Positions 16,248-23,377 of a stretch of DNA of 64,000 nucleotides are shown here, one piece after another. The translations under genes and the position numbers were made by a program. The notes below the pieces were generated by a model. The model searched no databases. It was given only the letters and a program-made list of their open reading frames with translations, and had not been told where the DNA came from. Positions within the stretch are counted from its first letter, which is position 1. Every line of letters begins with the position of its first letter. The DNA is taken from assembly GCA_013791885.1 (NCBI GenBank), contig VMSZ01000056.1, positions 1 to 64,000 of the forward strand, written 5' to 3'. The stretch comes from Sulfurimonas sp. GTDB lineage: Bacteria; Campylobacterota; Campylobacteria; Campylobacterales; Sulfurimonadaceae.

Positions 16248-16688
16248 TTATACCGCTGTATTTCCACAGTGACCACATTTTTTTGCAGCTAATGGAATTT
16301 CCATTGCACATTCACTGCAAGTTTTTGTTGTTGGGGCGGCCGGTGCCGGTGTTTCTTCTTCGCCTTTCATTTTGTTGTATGCTTTAATCATCATAAACAT
16401 CACAAAACCGAGAATTAAAAATGAGATTGTATCATTAATGAAAAGGCCATACTTAATTGCAGGTGCTCCTGCTTTGTCAAGTTCAGCCATACTTGCATAA
16501 GTTTCACCGTCAAGCGCGATATAAAGCTGTGAAAAATCAACTCTACCCATCAAAAGGCCAACTGGTGGCATTATTATATTTGCTACCAAAGATTTAACGA
16601 GTGTCGCAAACGCAGCACCAAAAATAAAGCCTACTGCCATATCAATCATATTTCCCTTAATGAGAAACTTTTTAAACTCTTCTAACAT
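16248..16688 (-). CDS. mscL: Large-conductance mechanosensitive channel with C-terminal zinc ribbon
   Basis: 146 residues. The N-terminal amphipathic helix EEFKKFLIKGNMIDMAVGF, first membrane helix with GAAFATLVKSLVANIIMPPVG and second helix ISFLILGFVMFMMIKAYNKMK are classic MscL, which opens under hypo-osmotic shock to release solutes. Unlike E. coli MscL, the tail after a Pro/Ala linker carries a CX2C-X12-CX2C zinc ribbon (CSECAMEIPLAAKKCGHC, about 124-141) instead of a plain helix. That extension is cytoplasmic and could control assembly or gating. It is monocistronic. Confidence 0.9.
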   Translation of the reverse strand: MLEEFKKFLIKGNMIDMAVGFIFGAAFATLVKSLVANIIMPPVGLLMGRVDFSQLYIALDGETYASMAELDKAGAPAIKYGLFINDTISFLILGFVMFMMIKAYNKMKGEEETPAPAAPTTKTCSECAMEIPLAAKKCGHCGNTAV

Positions 16689-16797
16689 TAAACATCCTTA
16701 AAACAATAATATGTTTGTATGTTAGCGCCCTTAAACTTAAAATTTTCCAAATGAAACACTATTCACATGATAGAAGTGATATTTAAAAATAATGTTA

Positions 16798-17190
16798 CTA
16801 TATAAATTTAGAAGATAATTCTCTGAGGATAAGATCTGCTTTAAGAGACTCTCCGCTATATTTAACAATTTTAACACCATGTGAACTCATTGCGTTTGCT
16901 GTATTTTTACATGCACGCTTCACTACGATGTAGTCACAAGAATCTAATACTGCACCCATTTTGTTGTGCTGTGCAATATGTTCTGCATCATCGTGTCCAT
17001 GCGCACATTCGTGCTCATCTTCCTCTTCATCATGGTCTATATCTGTTCTTGGATTATTTTTGACACTTTCTAATTTAAATGAGCGAAACATTCCTGTCCC
17101 ATTCATGTCGTAGATAGCGAATTTTGGGGTGTGGCCTGCGTTGCCAAAAAATGTGAGTGTTTCGTCTTTTACGGGAATAGCTATTTTCAT
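16798..17190 (-). CDS. NifX/NafY-like protein with an acidic His-rich insert
   Basis: I start at ATG 17190 after AAGG, giving 130 residues; a longer frame to 17271 lacks a ribosome site. The N-terminus MKIAIPVKDETLTFFGNAGHTPKFAIYD and the end CKNTANAMSSHGVKIVKYSG match the dinitrogenase iron-molybdenum cofactor biosynthesis fold (NifB-C/NifX/NafY), which binds metal clusters or their precursors. No nif genes are in the window, and such proteins exist outside nitrogen fixers with unknown jobs. Between the halves (about residues 50-75) lies an insert rich in Asp, Glu and His with one Cys (DHDEEEDEHECAHGHDD), a plausible extra metal site. Confidence 0.72.
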   Translation of the reverse strand: MKIAIPVKDETLTFFGNAGHTPKFAIYDMNGTGMFRSFKLESVKNNPRTDIDHDEEEDEHECAHGHDDAEHIAQHNKMGAVLDSCDYIVVKRACKNTANAMSSHGVKIVKYSGESLKADLILRELSSKFI

Positions 17191-17395
17191 CTGTTTGCCT
17201 TTAATTTTTTTGGATTGTAGCACTTTTACATAAACGCAGTAAAGGTTTCGAACAATGGAACTGTGTAGCAAGGGTTAAAATTTAAGCACTTGTGTAATGT
17301 AATTGTGAACACTTCTTGCTATACTTTTTTCGGATGCACACTGTTCTTTGTTTACGAAACTAAGTATTTAGGTACTTTACAAGTAAGGATATAGT

Positions 17396-17509
17396 ATGAA
17401 AAATTGTCTCACTAACATCACCTGTACTACAAACTCCACTATCGATTACAATAAACAATTTTTAAAAATGGTACGGCTTAATAACATGCTTAATGACAAA
17501 GGAGGCTGA
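17396..17509 (+). CDS. Possible 37-residue peptide, unrecognised
   Basis: ATG 17396 follows AAGGA with a seven-base spacer and opens a frame of 37 codons to TGA 17507-17509. The peptide (MKNCLTNITCTTNSTIDYNK onward) has two Cys, no membrane segment and no family I know. Its last codons contain AAAGGAGG, which looks like a strong Shine-Dalgarno, but the next ATG (17532) is too far away to use it. The whole 17.28-17.65 kb stretch could instead be a small RNA or leader. Confidence 0.3.
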   Translation: MKNCLTNITCTTNSTIDYNKQFLKMVRLNNMLNDKGG

Positions 17510-17542
17510 TCCAGCAATCTGGCTCAAGTAATGTTTTGTCCG

Positions 17543-17595
17543 AAAACGCAGGATGTTTGTAAAATATTTTATTTTTATTTTGTAAACTGCGTTTT
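17543..17595 (+). other. Long hairpin with inverted AAACGCAG arms
   Basis: AAAACGCAG (17543-17551) and CTGCGTTTT (17587-17595) are exact inverted copies separated by a 35-base AT-rich loop. The right arm runs into T residues, so it could act as a terminator for the small ORF, although the loop is long. The arms are two copies of the over-represented octamer. Confidence 0.5.
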
Positions 17596-17610
17596 TGTGA
17601 AATAGTAGTG

Positions 17611-17616
17611 TATAAT
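17611..17616 (+). promoter_or_regulatory. -10 box of the tRNA-Ala gene
   Basis: TATAAT lies 33 bases upstream of the mature tRNA 5' end, preceded by TAGTG. No -35 element is evident. Confidence 0.55.
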
Positions 17617-17649
17617 ACCGTCGAAATTATCTATAGTACCAATTTTTAC

Positions 17650-17725
17650 GGGGTCATAGCTCAGCTGGGAGAGCGCGTCGCTGGCAGCGACGAGGTCAGG
17701 GGTTCGATCCCCCTTGTCTCCACCA
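17650..17725 (+). tRNA. tRNA-Ala (GGC anticodon)
   Basis: A 76-nt cloverleaf with encoded CCA. The D-arm is GCTCAGCTGGGAGAGC, the anticodon stem CGTCG/CGACG encloses CTGGCAG with anticodon GGC, and the T-arm is GGGGTTCGATCCCCC. The acceptor stem GGGGTCA/TGTCTCC has a T-T mismatch at 5-68, where other bacterial tRNA-Ala have a T-G pair. Confidence 0.93.
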
Positions 17726-17924
17726 TCTTTCAATTTTATCCATTTTACTTTTTTTTCATTACTGCGTTCATATTCAGTAAAATCAATGGTTATTTTAAAT
17801 AATTTGTAGTTATTGATAATAAATAGAGTTAAAAGTATACGTGAGAGTTTGTGCTATAAGCGTTTTTGGGTATGTGTAAGTTGTAAAAAGTGTGATTTTG
17901 AAAAAAGAGAGAGTTAGAGAAAGC
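17726..17924. other. Intergenic, no feature seen
   Basis: About 200 bases of AT-rich sequence between tRNA-Ala and the cold-shock gene terminator. A short frame reads through the tRNA but has no ribosome site. I see no other gene or motif. Confidence 0.5.
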
Positions 17925-17948
17925 TATTGAGCGAAGAATCGCTCAATA
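17925..17948 (-). terminator. Terminator hairpin of the cold-shock gene
   Basis: A perfect 10-bp stem TATTGAGCGA/TCGCTCAATA with an AGAA loop lies nine bases beyond the stop. A pyrimidine-rich stretch ending in TTTTTT follows on the minus strand, but only after about 18 bases. Confidence 0.6.
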
Positions 17949-17956
17949 AAGAAAAA

Positions 17957-18175
17957 TTACAGACCTGTAACGTTTTCTGCTTGTGGGCCTTTTTCGCCTT
18001 CACCAATTTCGAAAGTTACTTTTTGACCTTCGTCTAGTGAAACACGACCGTAACCAGTGCTGTTAATTTGACGAAAGTGTACGAATACATCTTTTCCGCC
18101 GTTTTCTTGTTCGATAAATCCGAAACCTTTTTCACTGTTGAACCATTTAACTGTTCCGTTTACTAATGTTGCCAT
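17957..18175 (-). CDS. Cold-shock domain protein (CspA family)
   Basis: 72 residues from ATG 18175 after AAAGGA; an upstream Met at 18268 only extends into the leader. The protein is a single OB-fold cold-shock domain with RNP1 KGFGFIE and RNP2-like VFVHF, as in RNA chaperones that melt mRNA structure. The product begins [27 protein letters not shown] at 18331-18326 would give a leader of about 140 bases, as found in cold-induced csp mRNAs, so post-transcriptional temperature control is plausible. Confidence 0.92.
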   Translation of the reverse strand: MATLVNGTVKWFNSEKGFGFIEQENGGKDVFVHFRQINSTGYGRVSLDEGQKVTFEIGEGEKGPQAENVTGL

Positions 18176-18325
18176 TTTAAATCCTTTGGGTTGTATACAC
18201 CTGATAATACAGGTGGTTGAAAATCTAATATGAAGTTGTTTTCTAAGGTGAGTTTTACCGTTAACCAAGAGGTATAAAATAAAGCAGACTACAGATGTAA
18301 CTAAAAATCATCTTTCATTGCCGAT

Positions 18326-18331
18326 ATTATA
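18326..18331 (-). promoter_or_regulatory. -10 box of the cold-shock gene, implying a long 5' UTR
   Basis: TATAAT on the minus strand about 150 bases upstream of the start codon. The transcript leader would contain inverted segments (for example around ACCTGTATTATCAGGTG at 18199-18215) that could fold. Confidence 0.45.
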
Positions 18332-18408
18332 GCTGAATAATTCACTAGGATGCGTTAAATATGCCAATTCAATGTAAATTGGCACGATATAAGCGAGTTT
18401 CTTGGGTT

Positions 18409-18756
18409 TTAGAGCATCTTTATATTGTCTTGTTGAGTAGTAATCATGCATAAAAATTCATAACCGACACCAAAACAAGTTTCATAGTAATGATTTACAC
18501 CGGCAGGAATATAAATAAAGTCACCTTGTTTTGCATGGTAAACTTCATCGCCGACAACAACTTTAGCTTCACCGCTGAGTACATATTGTTGGTGTTGTAT
18601 CTCATTTGTATGGTTTGGCATGCTGCCGTTTGCCTGCATAGATATTTTTCTGACAAGAAAATCTTTTTCTTGTTCAGGGGACAAGACAGAAATTACTGTA
18701 GATTTTGTTTTTGGTATTTCATTTGTGCTGTATTCATTGCTGTTTTTGCAATACAT
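18409..18756 (-). CDS. Small cupin-domain protein
   Basis: 115 residues forming one cupin barrel. The first cupin motif is around HTNEIQHQQYVLSGEAKVVVGDE and the second around GDFIYIPAGVNHYYE, with His/Glu/Gln positions suited to binding one divalent metal. Small cupins range from sugar isomerases to dioxygenases and ligand sensors, and nothing here narrows that. The start at ATG 18756 follows GAATTCTCC-type sequence with a weak ribosome site. It lies upstream of the cold-shock gene on the same strand but is separated by that gene's own promoter. Confidence 0.8.
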   Translation of the reverse strand: MYCKNSNEYSTNEIPKTKSTVISVLSPEQEKDFLVRKISMQANGSMPNHTNEIQHQQYVLSGEAKVVVGDEVYHAKQGDFIYIPAGVNHYYETCFGVGYEFLCMITTQQDNIKML

Positions 18757-18881
18757 GGAGAATTCCTAAATATTTTTGTCTAATTGTATCAAGAATTGTA
18801 AATAAAACAGAGTGAAAAATAGAAAAGATTAAAGTAAACAAGCTACATAAACAAGCAAAGAGAAAGAGAAATTGAAGAAGA

Positions 18882-18907
18882 GGGCGTGGCGGGGGTAGAC
18901 CACGCCC
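18882..18907 (-). terminator. GC-rich terminator of the small secreted peptide gene
   Basis: A perfect 8-bp stem GGGCGTGG/CCACGCCC with a 10-base loop lies six bases past the stop of the 44-residue ORF. A pyrimidine-rich tract (TCTTCTTC) follows on the minus strand. Its high GC content stands out from the surroundings. Confidence 0.75.
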
Positions 18908-18913
18908 TAAGTA

Positions 18914-19048
18914 TTAGAAAACTAAGTTTAAGTGACCAGAACCATCTGACATATTCCCACCTGCACTATCCGACGGAGAGTTGTGGTGTGCAAACGCACT
19001 TGAAGCTAAAGCTGCTAATACTAATAAAGTCGCTGTAAATTTTTTCAT
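18914..19048 (-). CDS. Small secreted peptide, 44 residues
   Basis: ATG 19048 follows AAAGGA with a six-base spacer, and the frame ends at TAA 18914-18916 just before a strong terminator. The first 20 residues (MKKFTATLLVLAALASSAFA) are a textbook signal peptide with an AFA cleavage site. The mature peptide would be only 24 residues, beginning HHNSPSDSAGGN. The His-His N-terminus exposed by cleavage could bind Cu or Ni, but I recognise no family. Ribosome site, signal peptide and terminator together support a real gene. Confidence 0.65.
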   Translation of the reverse strand: MKKFTATLLVLAALASSAFAHHNSPSDSAGGNMSDGSGHLNLVF

Positions 19049-19172
19049 GTAAATCCTTTGTGTTTAAGATGGAAAAATTGTAACGTTTAAGCGTTAGTGA
19101 TGTGTTAGTGCTAAAGTGGTATCAATTTATTGAATACCACTTAATAGATACTTCATCTTATTGGAGATGAAG

Positions 19173-19433
19173 ATGATTAGAATTGTCGAAAATTATTTTG
19201 GATATAATGAGCAGAAATGGAAAATGAAAATGAAAGATATAAATAAATTATTAGAAGAACACAGCCTGTCACATTTTCAATATTATGAGGATAAAGGCAG
19301 GATAATATACACGTATGAGAGCGGAACTTCCTTGCATATAGCGGATTTCAAGAGGTTGATTGATGTTTTAAAAGAGAATCATATAAAACATAATGATATT
19401 GGACTTGACGTAATACTAATAGAAGACGATTAA
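19173..19433 (+). CDS. Unrecognised small cytoplasmic protein
   Basis: 86 residues from ATG 19173, six bases after GGAG; ATG 19167 and TTG 19161 are in-frame alternatives lacking as good spacing. The sequence is charged and mixed alpha/beta (MIRIVENYFGYNEQKWKMKM, then SLSHFQYYEDKGRIIYTYES and an acidic end VILIEDD). No signal peptide, Cys or known motif is visible. It converges with the rsuA gene, sharing the last bases (stop at 19431-19433 against 19430). I do not recognise it. Confidence 0.55.
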   Translation: MIRIVENYFGYNEQKWKMKMKDINKLLEEHSLSHFQYYEDKGRIIYTYESGTSLHIADFKRLIDVLKENHIKHNDIGLDVILIEDD

Positions 19434-20113
19434 TTTAAAATCTTGTACTCACCAGGGGCAAGGTTTTGAACGTCATATTCTCCAAAACGCACTCTGTAAA
19501 GTGCAATCACTCTGTTGCCAACAGCTCCAAACATTCTCTTAATTTGATGGTATTTTCCTTCGCAAATCTCTAAATGCACAAGAGTCTCAGTAAGGATTTC
19601 CATTTTAGCAGGTAAAAGCGGTTTTGTCTCACCATTTAACATAAGTGTTCCACTTGCAAATATTTCTGCTTCATCACCTCGCAGGGCTTGAGCCAGAGTT
19701 ACTTCATAGAGTTTTGAGACGTCGCTCTTTGGGCTTGTAAGGCGATGGTTTAAAACTCCATCATCTGTTAGTAAAATGGCACCCGTAGTGTCGCCATCGA
19801 GTCTGCCGACGGTTGATATTTTAGGATTTCTGTTTTGCCAGCGTTCAGGCAAAAGCGAGTAGATAAGTATTCCAGCGTCGTCGTGAGAACAAATTACTCC
19901 GCTTGGTTTGTTCATTAGTATGGTTAAATTTTCTGGGTCGAGTTGCGTTTCATTGACTGTTATGTCACTATGTAGAGCTTTTTTGTCTGTTTCAAAAACT
20001 CTTACACCATTAATGCAAACTCTAAACATTTTGAGAAACTTTTTCGCTTCGCTTCTTGAACAATATCCAAGACTTGAAAGATGTGCATCTATTCTTTTAC
20101 GGCTGTTTTGCAT
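19430..20113 (-). CDS. rsuA: 16S rRNA pseudouridine synthase, RsuA family
   Basis: 227 residues. An N-terminal S4 RNA-binding domain (RIDAHLSSLGYCSRSEAKKFL) is followed by the pseudouridine synthase domain. The catalytic-Asp motif GRLDGDTTGAILLTDDG lies near residue 105 and the later KLYEVTL and EGKYHQIKRMF match RsuA. The family isomerises a single uridine in 16S rRNA (U516 in E. coli). RluB/E/F-type 23S enzymes are close relatives, so the exact site is inference. A second, RluA-type synthase gene lies immediately upstream on the same strand. Confidence 0.87.
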   Translation of the reverse strand: MQNSRKRIDAHLSSLGYCSRSEAKKFLKMFRVCINGVRVFETDKKALHSDITVNETQLDPENLTILMNKPSGVICSHDDAGILIYSLLPERWQNRNPKISTVGRLDGDTTGAILLTDDGVLNHRLTSPKSDVSKLYEVTLAQALRGDEAEIFASGTLMLNGETKPLLPAKMEILTETLVHLEICEGKYHQIKRMFGAVGNRVIALYRVRFGEYDVQNLAPGEYKILN

Positions 20114-20192
20114 TTACATAACTCTTTTTCTGAAGATATTAACACATTTATTCTTTTAAAACTGTTTTGCTTTATAAGGATTATTACAAAAA

Positions 20193-20870
20193 TTATTTAA
20201 AAAAATTCCACGGACTTCCATAGTGGGTAAGAGCATCTTCACAAGTAGCGTTTAAGAAACGCTCTCCAAAAGTAGGGTTACAGATAAAACTATATTCTTG
20301 TTCATTATACACAAAACGAAGAGCATACGCATGAAGATAACCACGTTCTTCTTTTAGCGCATCTTCACTAAATGCATATCTCTCATCACCGGCAATAGGT
20401 GAACCTAAGCTTTTGAGCGCAACACGTATTTGGTGTGTTTTTCCAGTATGCGGTTTGATTAAAAAAAGCCTCTCATGAACTCTAAGGGCACAACTAACGA
20501 ACTGTGTGATGGCAGGATTTTCCATTGTAGAGACTAACTTATAACTCCCACGACGAGCTTGTGCCATATCGGCTTTTATCCAGCCCTGTTTTTTCTTTGG
20601 CTTACGCAGACTAACAGCTAAATAAAACTTTTCAATTTGGCGTGTTTCAAAGAGTTTACTGAGTTTATTCGCTACTTCAGAACTCTTTGCTAAGATAATA
20701 AGGCCCGATGTCATTTTATCAAGTCGATGAACACTAAAAAGTTGTTCTGCATTTAATAGTTCTGTAGCTTGCACAACAAACCCTGCGCCATCTTCACTAT
20801 GAAAACTCATACGAGAGGGTTTATCAAATATGGCAAAATCTGAATTTTGAAAAATTATCTCTATGTTCAA
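20193..20870 (-). CDS. RluA-family pseudouridine synthase
   Basis: I start at TTG 20870, seven bases after AAGGA, giving 225 residues (MNIEIIFQNSDFAIFDKPSR). A longer frame to 20948 has no ribosome site. The catalytic motif HRLDKMTSGLIILAK is intact, followed by FYLAVSLRKPK, PHTGKTHQIRVALKSLGSPIAGD and the end YICNPTFGERF-like segment of RluA enzymes, which modify 23S rRNA or tRNA. There is no S4 domain, so it belongs to the short RluA/TruC group. The exact target uridine is unknown. Confidence 0.85.
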   Translation of the reverse strand: MNIEIIFQNSDFAIFDKPSRMSFHSEDGAGFVVQATELLNAEQLFSVHRLDKMTSGLIILAKSSEVANKLSKLFETRQIEKFYLAVSLRKPKKKQGWIKADMAQARRGSYKLVSTMENPAITQFVSCALRVHERLFLIKPHTGKTHQIRVALKSLGSPIAGDERYAFSEDALKEERGYLHAYALRFVYNEQEYSFICNPTFGERFLNATCEDALTHYGSPWNFFK

Positions 20871-21074
20871 TGAAGTATCCTTGTTGAATAAGTAAATTAT
20901 TATAAAACTGCATATTACAAGATTTGGGCAATTTACGACAAACTGCACTATAAAATTAGTGTAATTATATGCAGTAAACGGGTGAATAATAAAAAAATTG
21001 AGTAAATTGCAATAAGAAGTATTTATGAAAATTTTTCTGTAAGTATCGCATTTAAGGAGATTCTATAAAAAAGG

Positions 21075-21163
21075 TGGTGGACCCTCAGAGATTCGAACTC
21101 TGGGAGGTATAACCCTCGCCGGTTTTCAAGACCGGTGCATTCGACCAACTCTGCCAAAGATCC
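21075..21163 (-). tRNA. tRNA-Ser (TGA anticodon)
   Basis: An 89-nt class II tRNA with encoded CCA and a long variable arm. The anticodon stem CCGGT/ACCGG-type encloses CTTGAAA with anticodon TGA, the T-arm is CAGAGTTCGAATCTCTG, and the acceptor is GGATCTT/AGGGTCC with wobble pairs. It is last of four tRNAs on this strand. Confidence 0.93.
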
Positions 21164-21195
21164 ACGTTTGTAAAAAGAAGTTTATTATAAAAAAT

Positions 21196-21269
21196 TGGAG
21201 GTGCCACCCAGATTTGAACTGGGGATAGCAGCTTTGCAGGCTGCGGCCTTACCACTTGGCGATGGCACC
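21196..21269 (-). tRNA. tRNA-Cys (GCA anticodon)
   Basis: 74 nt with encoded CCA. The acceptor is GGTGCCA/TGGCACC, discriminator T as expected for Cys, and the anticodon stem GCAGC/GCTGC encloses CTGCAAA with anticodon GCA. Confidence 0.94.
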
Positions 21270-21288
21270 AGTCAATCAATTTTCCATA

Positions 21289-21375
21289 TGGTGCCCGAGG
21301 CCGGACTTGAACCGGCACAGTATTGCTACCGGGGGATTTTAAGTCCCCTGTGTCTACCGATTTCACCACCCGGGC
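21289..21375 (-). tRNA. tRNA-Leu (TAA anticodon)
   Basis: 87-nt class II tRNA with encoded CCA. The acceptor is GCCCGGG/CTCGGGC, the anticodon loop CTTAAAA carries TAA, and a long variable arm precedes the T-arm GCCGGTTCAAGTCCGGC. Confidence 0.94.
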
Positions 21376-21411
21376 ATATTGGGAGGATTTTCAACAATTT
21401 ATAATTTTAAA

Positions 21412-21486
21412 TGGAGCGGGAAACGAGGTTCGAACTCGCGACCCCAACCTTGGCAAGGTTGTGCTCTACCACTGAGCTATTCCCGC
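21412..21486 (-). tRNA. tRNA-Gly (GCC anticodon)
   Basis: 75 nt with encoded CCA. The acceptor is GCGGGAA/TTCCCGC, and the anticodon stem CAACC/GGTTG encloses TTGCCAA with anticodon GCC. It is the promoter-proximal member of the Gly-Leu-Cys-Ser cluster. Confidence 0.95.
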
Positions 21487-21518
21487 AAAAACACACACTT
21501 AATTTTTAAGTGAGCGGA

Positions 21519-21524
21519 ATTATA
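21519..21524 (-). promoter_or_regulatory. -10 box of the four-tRNA cluster
   Basis: TATAAT on the minus strand (in GGCTATAATTCC) lies 33 bases upstream of tRNA-Gly. It is divergent from the ilvD promoter. Confidence 0.55.
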
Positions 21525-21588
21525 GCCACATTTTTTTCCTTTGTAAAGAGTTTTCTAACTAAATTTTAAAAAAAATCAAAAATAATGC

Positions 21589-21606
21589 TATAATCGCTTT
21601 TATAAT
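21589..21606 (+). promoter_or_regulatory. Two candidate -10 boxes of ilvD
   Basis: TATAAT occurs at 21589-21594 and again at 21601-21606, upstream of the AAGGA ribosome site (21617-21621) and ATG 21626. The first gives a leader of about 25 bases and is the better candidate. Confidence 0.5.
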
Positions 21607-21625
21607 ATATAGTGTAAGGATTTTT

Positions 21626-23311
21626 ATGAGAAGTGATACTATAAAAAAAGGGTTTGATAAGGCTCCTCATCGCTCTTTATTAAGAGCAACAGGATTGAAG
21701 GATGAAGATTTTGATAAGCCGTTTATCGGGGTTGCGAACAGTTATATAGATATTATTCCTGGGCACTTTTTCTTGCATGAATATGGTGAAATAGTAAAAG
21801 AAGCTATTCGTGAAGCAGGCGGAGTGCCTTTTGTTTTTAATACTATAGGTGTTGATGATGGCATTGCTATGGGGCACGATGGTATGCTTTATTCACTTCC
21901 ATCACGTGAGATTATTGCTGATTCTATTGAAACAGTTATGAACGCGCATAAGCTTGATGCAATGATTTGTATTCCAAACTGTGACAAAATTGTTCCAGGT
22001 ATGATTATGGGGGCTTTACGCGTTAATGTTCCAACTGTTTTTGTTTCAGGTGGCCCAATGGCTGCTGGACACAAAAAAGATGGAACACCTATTGACCTTG
22101 CAACTGCGTTTGAAGCTGTTGGTCAACATGCTGAAGGCAAAATGACAGACGAAGAACTTTATGAAATAGAGTGTGAAGCTTGTCCAAGTGGTGGAAGCTG
22201 TTCAGGAATGTTTACTGCAAACTCAATGAATACATTGTGTGAAGCTATGGGTATAGCCCTTCCGGGTAATGGAACTATTTTGGCAATGACTCCGGCGCGT
22301 ATTGAGCTCGTGAAAAAAGCAGCAAAGAGAATTGTTGAGATGGCAAAAGCTGATAACAGCAAATATAACCTTCGCAATGTACTCAATGAAAAAGCAATTC
22401 ATAATGCTTTTGTTGTAGACATGGCAATGGGCGGAAGTTCAAATACTGTGTTACATATGCTAGCGATTGCAAAAGAGGCTGAAGTTGATTTTCCAATTGA
22501 AAAAATTAACGAAATTGCTGACAAGGTAGCACACATTGCAAAAATTTCTCCTTCACTTTCAACGGTTCACATGGATGATATTAACCGTGCAGGTGGGGTA
22601 AACGCAGTAATGAAAGAAGTAAGCCGTCGCGGTGGACTTCTTCACCTTGATAACCCGACAGTAACGGGTGAAGCTATCGGTGAGCGAATTGCCGGAGCTA
22701 AGATTTTAGACGAGACAATTATTCATACAAACGAAAACGCATACTCAAAAGTTGGCGGTCTTTCTATACTTTTTGGAAATCTTGCTTCTGAGGGTGCAGT
22801 TGTAAAAACTGCGGGTATTACAGGAAATATGAGACAGTTTAAGGGTAAAGCAGTATGTTTTAACTCTCAGCAACAAGCGTTAGCTGGAATTATGGGACAT
22901 AAAGTAAAATCTGGCGATGTTGTAGTTATTCGTTACGAAGGCCCAAAAGGCGGTCCTGGTATGCAAGAGATGCTTGCACCTACTTCACTTATTATGGGAA
23001 TGGGACTTGGTGAGAGTGTTGCACTTATTACTGATGGACGTTTTTCGGGAGCTACACGCGGTGCGAGCATTGGCCACGTTTCTCCAGAGGCAGCTGAGGG
23101 CGGTATGATAGCCCTTATAGAGGATGGTGATGAGATTGAGTTAGATGTTGATGCTCACTTACTCCAACTTAACGTAAGCGAAGAGATACTAGCGGTGAGA
23201 AAAGCTGCTTGGAAACCTCACAAAAATGAAGTGAAATCAAAATGGCTGAAGCGTTATGCTTTACTTGTTTCAAATGCTTCAAACGGGGCTGTGTTAAAAA
23301 CTGAACTTTAA
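21626..23311 (+). CDS. ilvD: Dihydroxy-acid dehydratase
   Basis: 561 residues, full length for IlvD, which dehydrates dihydroxyisovalerate and dihydroxymethylvalerate in branched-chain amino-acid synthesis. Family marks are present: the start [32 protein letters not shown] with an Fe-S Cys, [20 protein letters not shown] with a further Fe-S Cys, [10 protein letters not shown], and [22 protein letters not shown]. An AAGGA site precedes the ATG. thrS follows after 66 bases; no ilv genes are adjacent. Confidence 0.96.
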   Translation: MRSDTIKKGFDKAPHRSLLRATGLKDEDFDKPFIGVANSYIDIIPGHFFLHEYGEIVKEAIREAGGVPFVFNTIGVDDGIAMGHDGMLYSLPSREIIADSIETVMNAHKLDAMICIPNCDKIVPGMIMGALRVNVPTVFVSGGPMAAGHKKDGTPIDLATAFEAVGQHAEGKMTDEELYEIECEACPSGGSCSGMFTANSMNTLCEAMGIALPGNGTILAMTPARIELVKKAAKRIVEMAKADNSKYNLRNVLNEKAIHNAFVVDMAMGGSSNTVLHMLAIAKEAEVDFPIEKINEIADKVAHIAKISPSLSTVHMDDINRAGGVNAVMKEVSRRGGLLHLDNPTVTGEAIGERIAGAKILDETIIHTNENAYSKVGGLSILFGNLASEGAVVKTAGITGNMRQFKGKAVCFNSQQQALAGIMGHKVKSGDVVVIRYEGPKGGPGMQEMLAPTSLIMGMGLGESVALITDGRFSGATRGASIGHVSPEAAEGGMIALIEDGDEIELDVDAHLLQLNVSEEILAVRKAAWKPHKNEVKSKWLKRYALLVSNASNGAVLKTEL

Positions 23312-23377
23312 AGCTTCAAAGGCTTTAAAGTTAGAGTTTGGCACTATTACAACAATAAAGATATAGGATTATATAAA

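Noticed and set aside
17608..17802. A 64-residue frame across tRNA-Ala
   Set aside because: It reads through the tRNA itself and has no ribosome site; a tRNA shadow.
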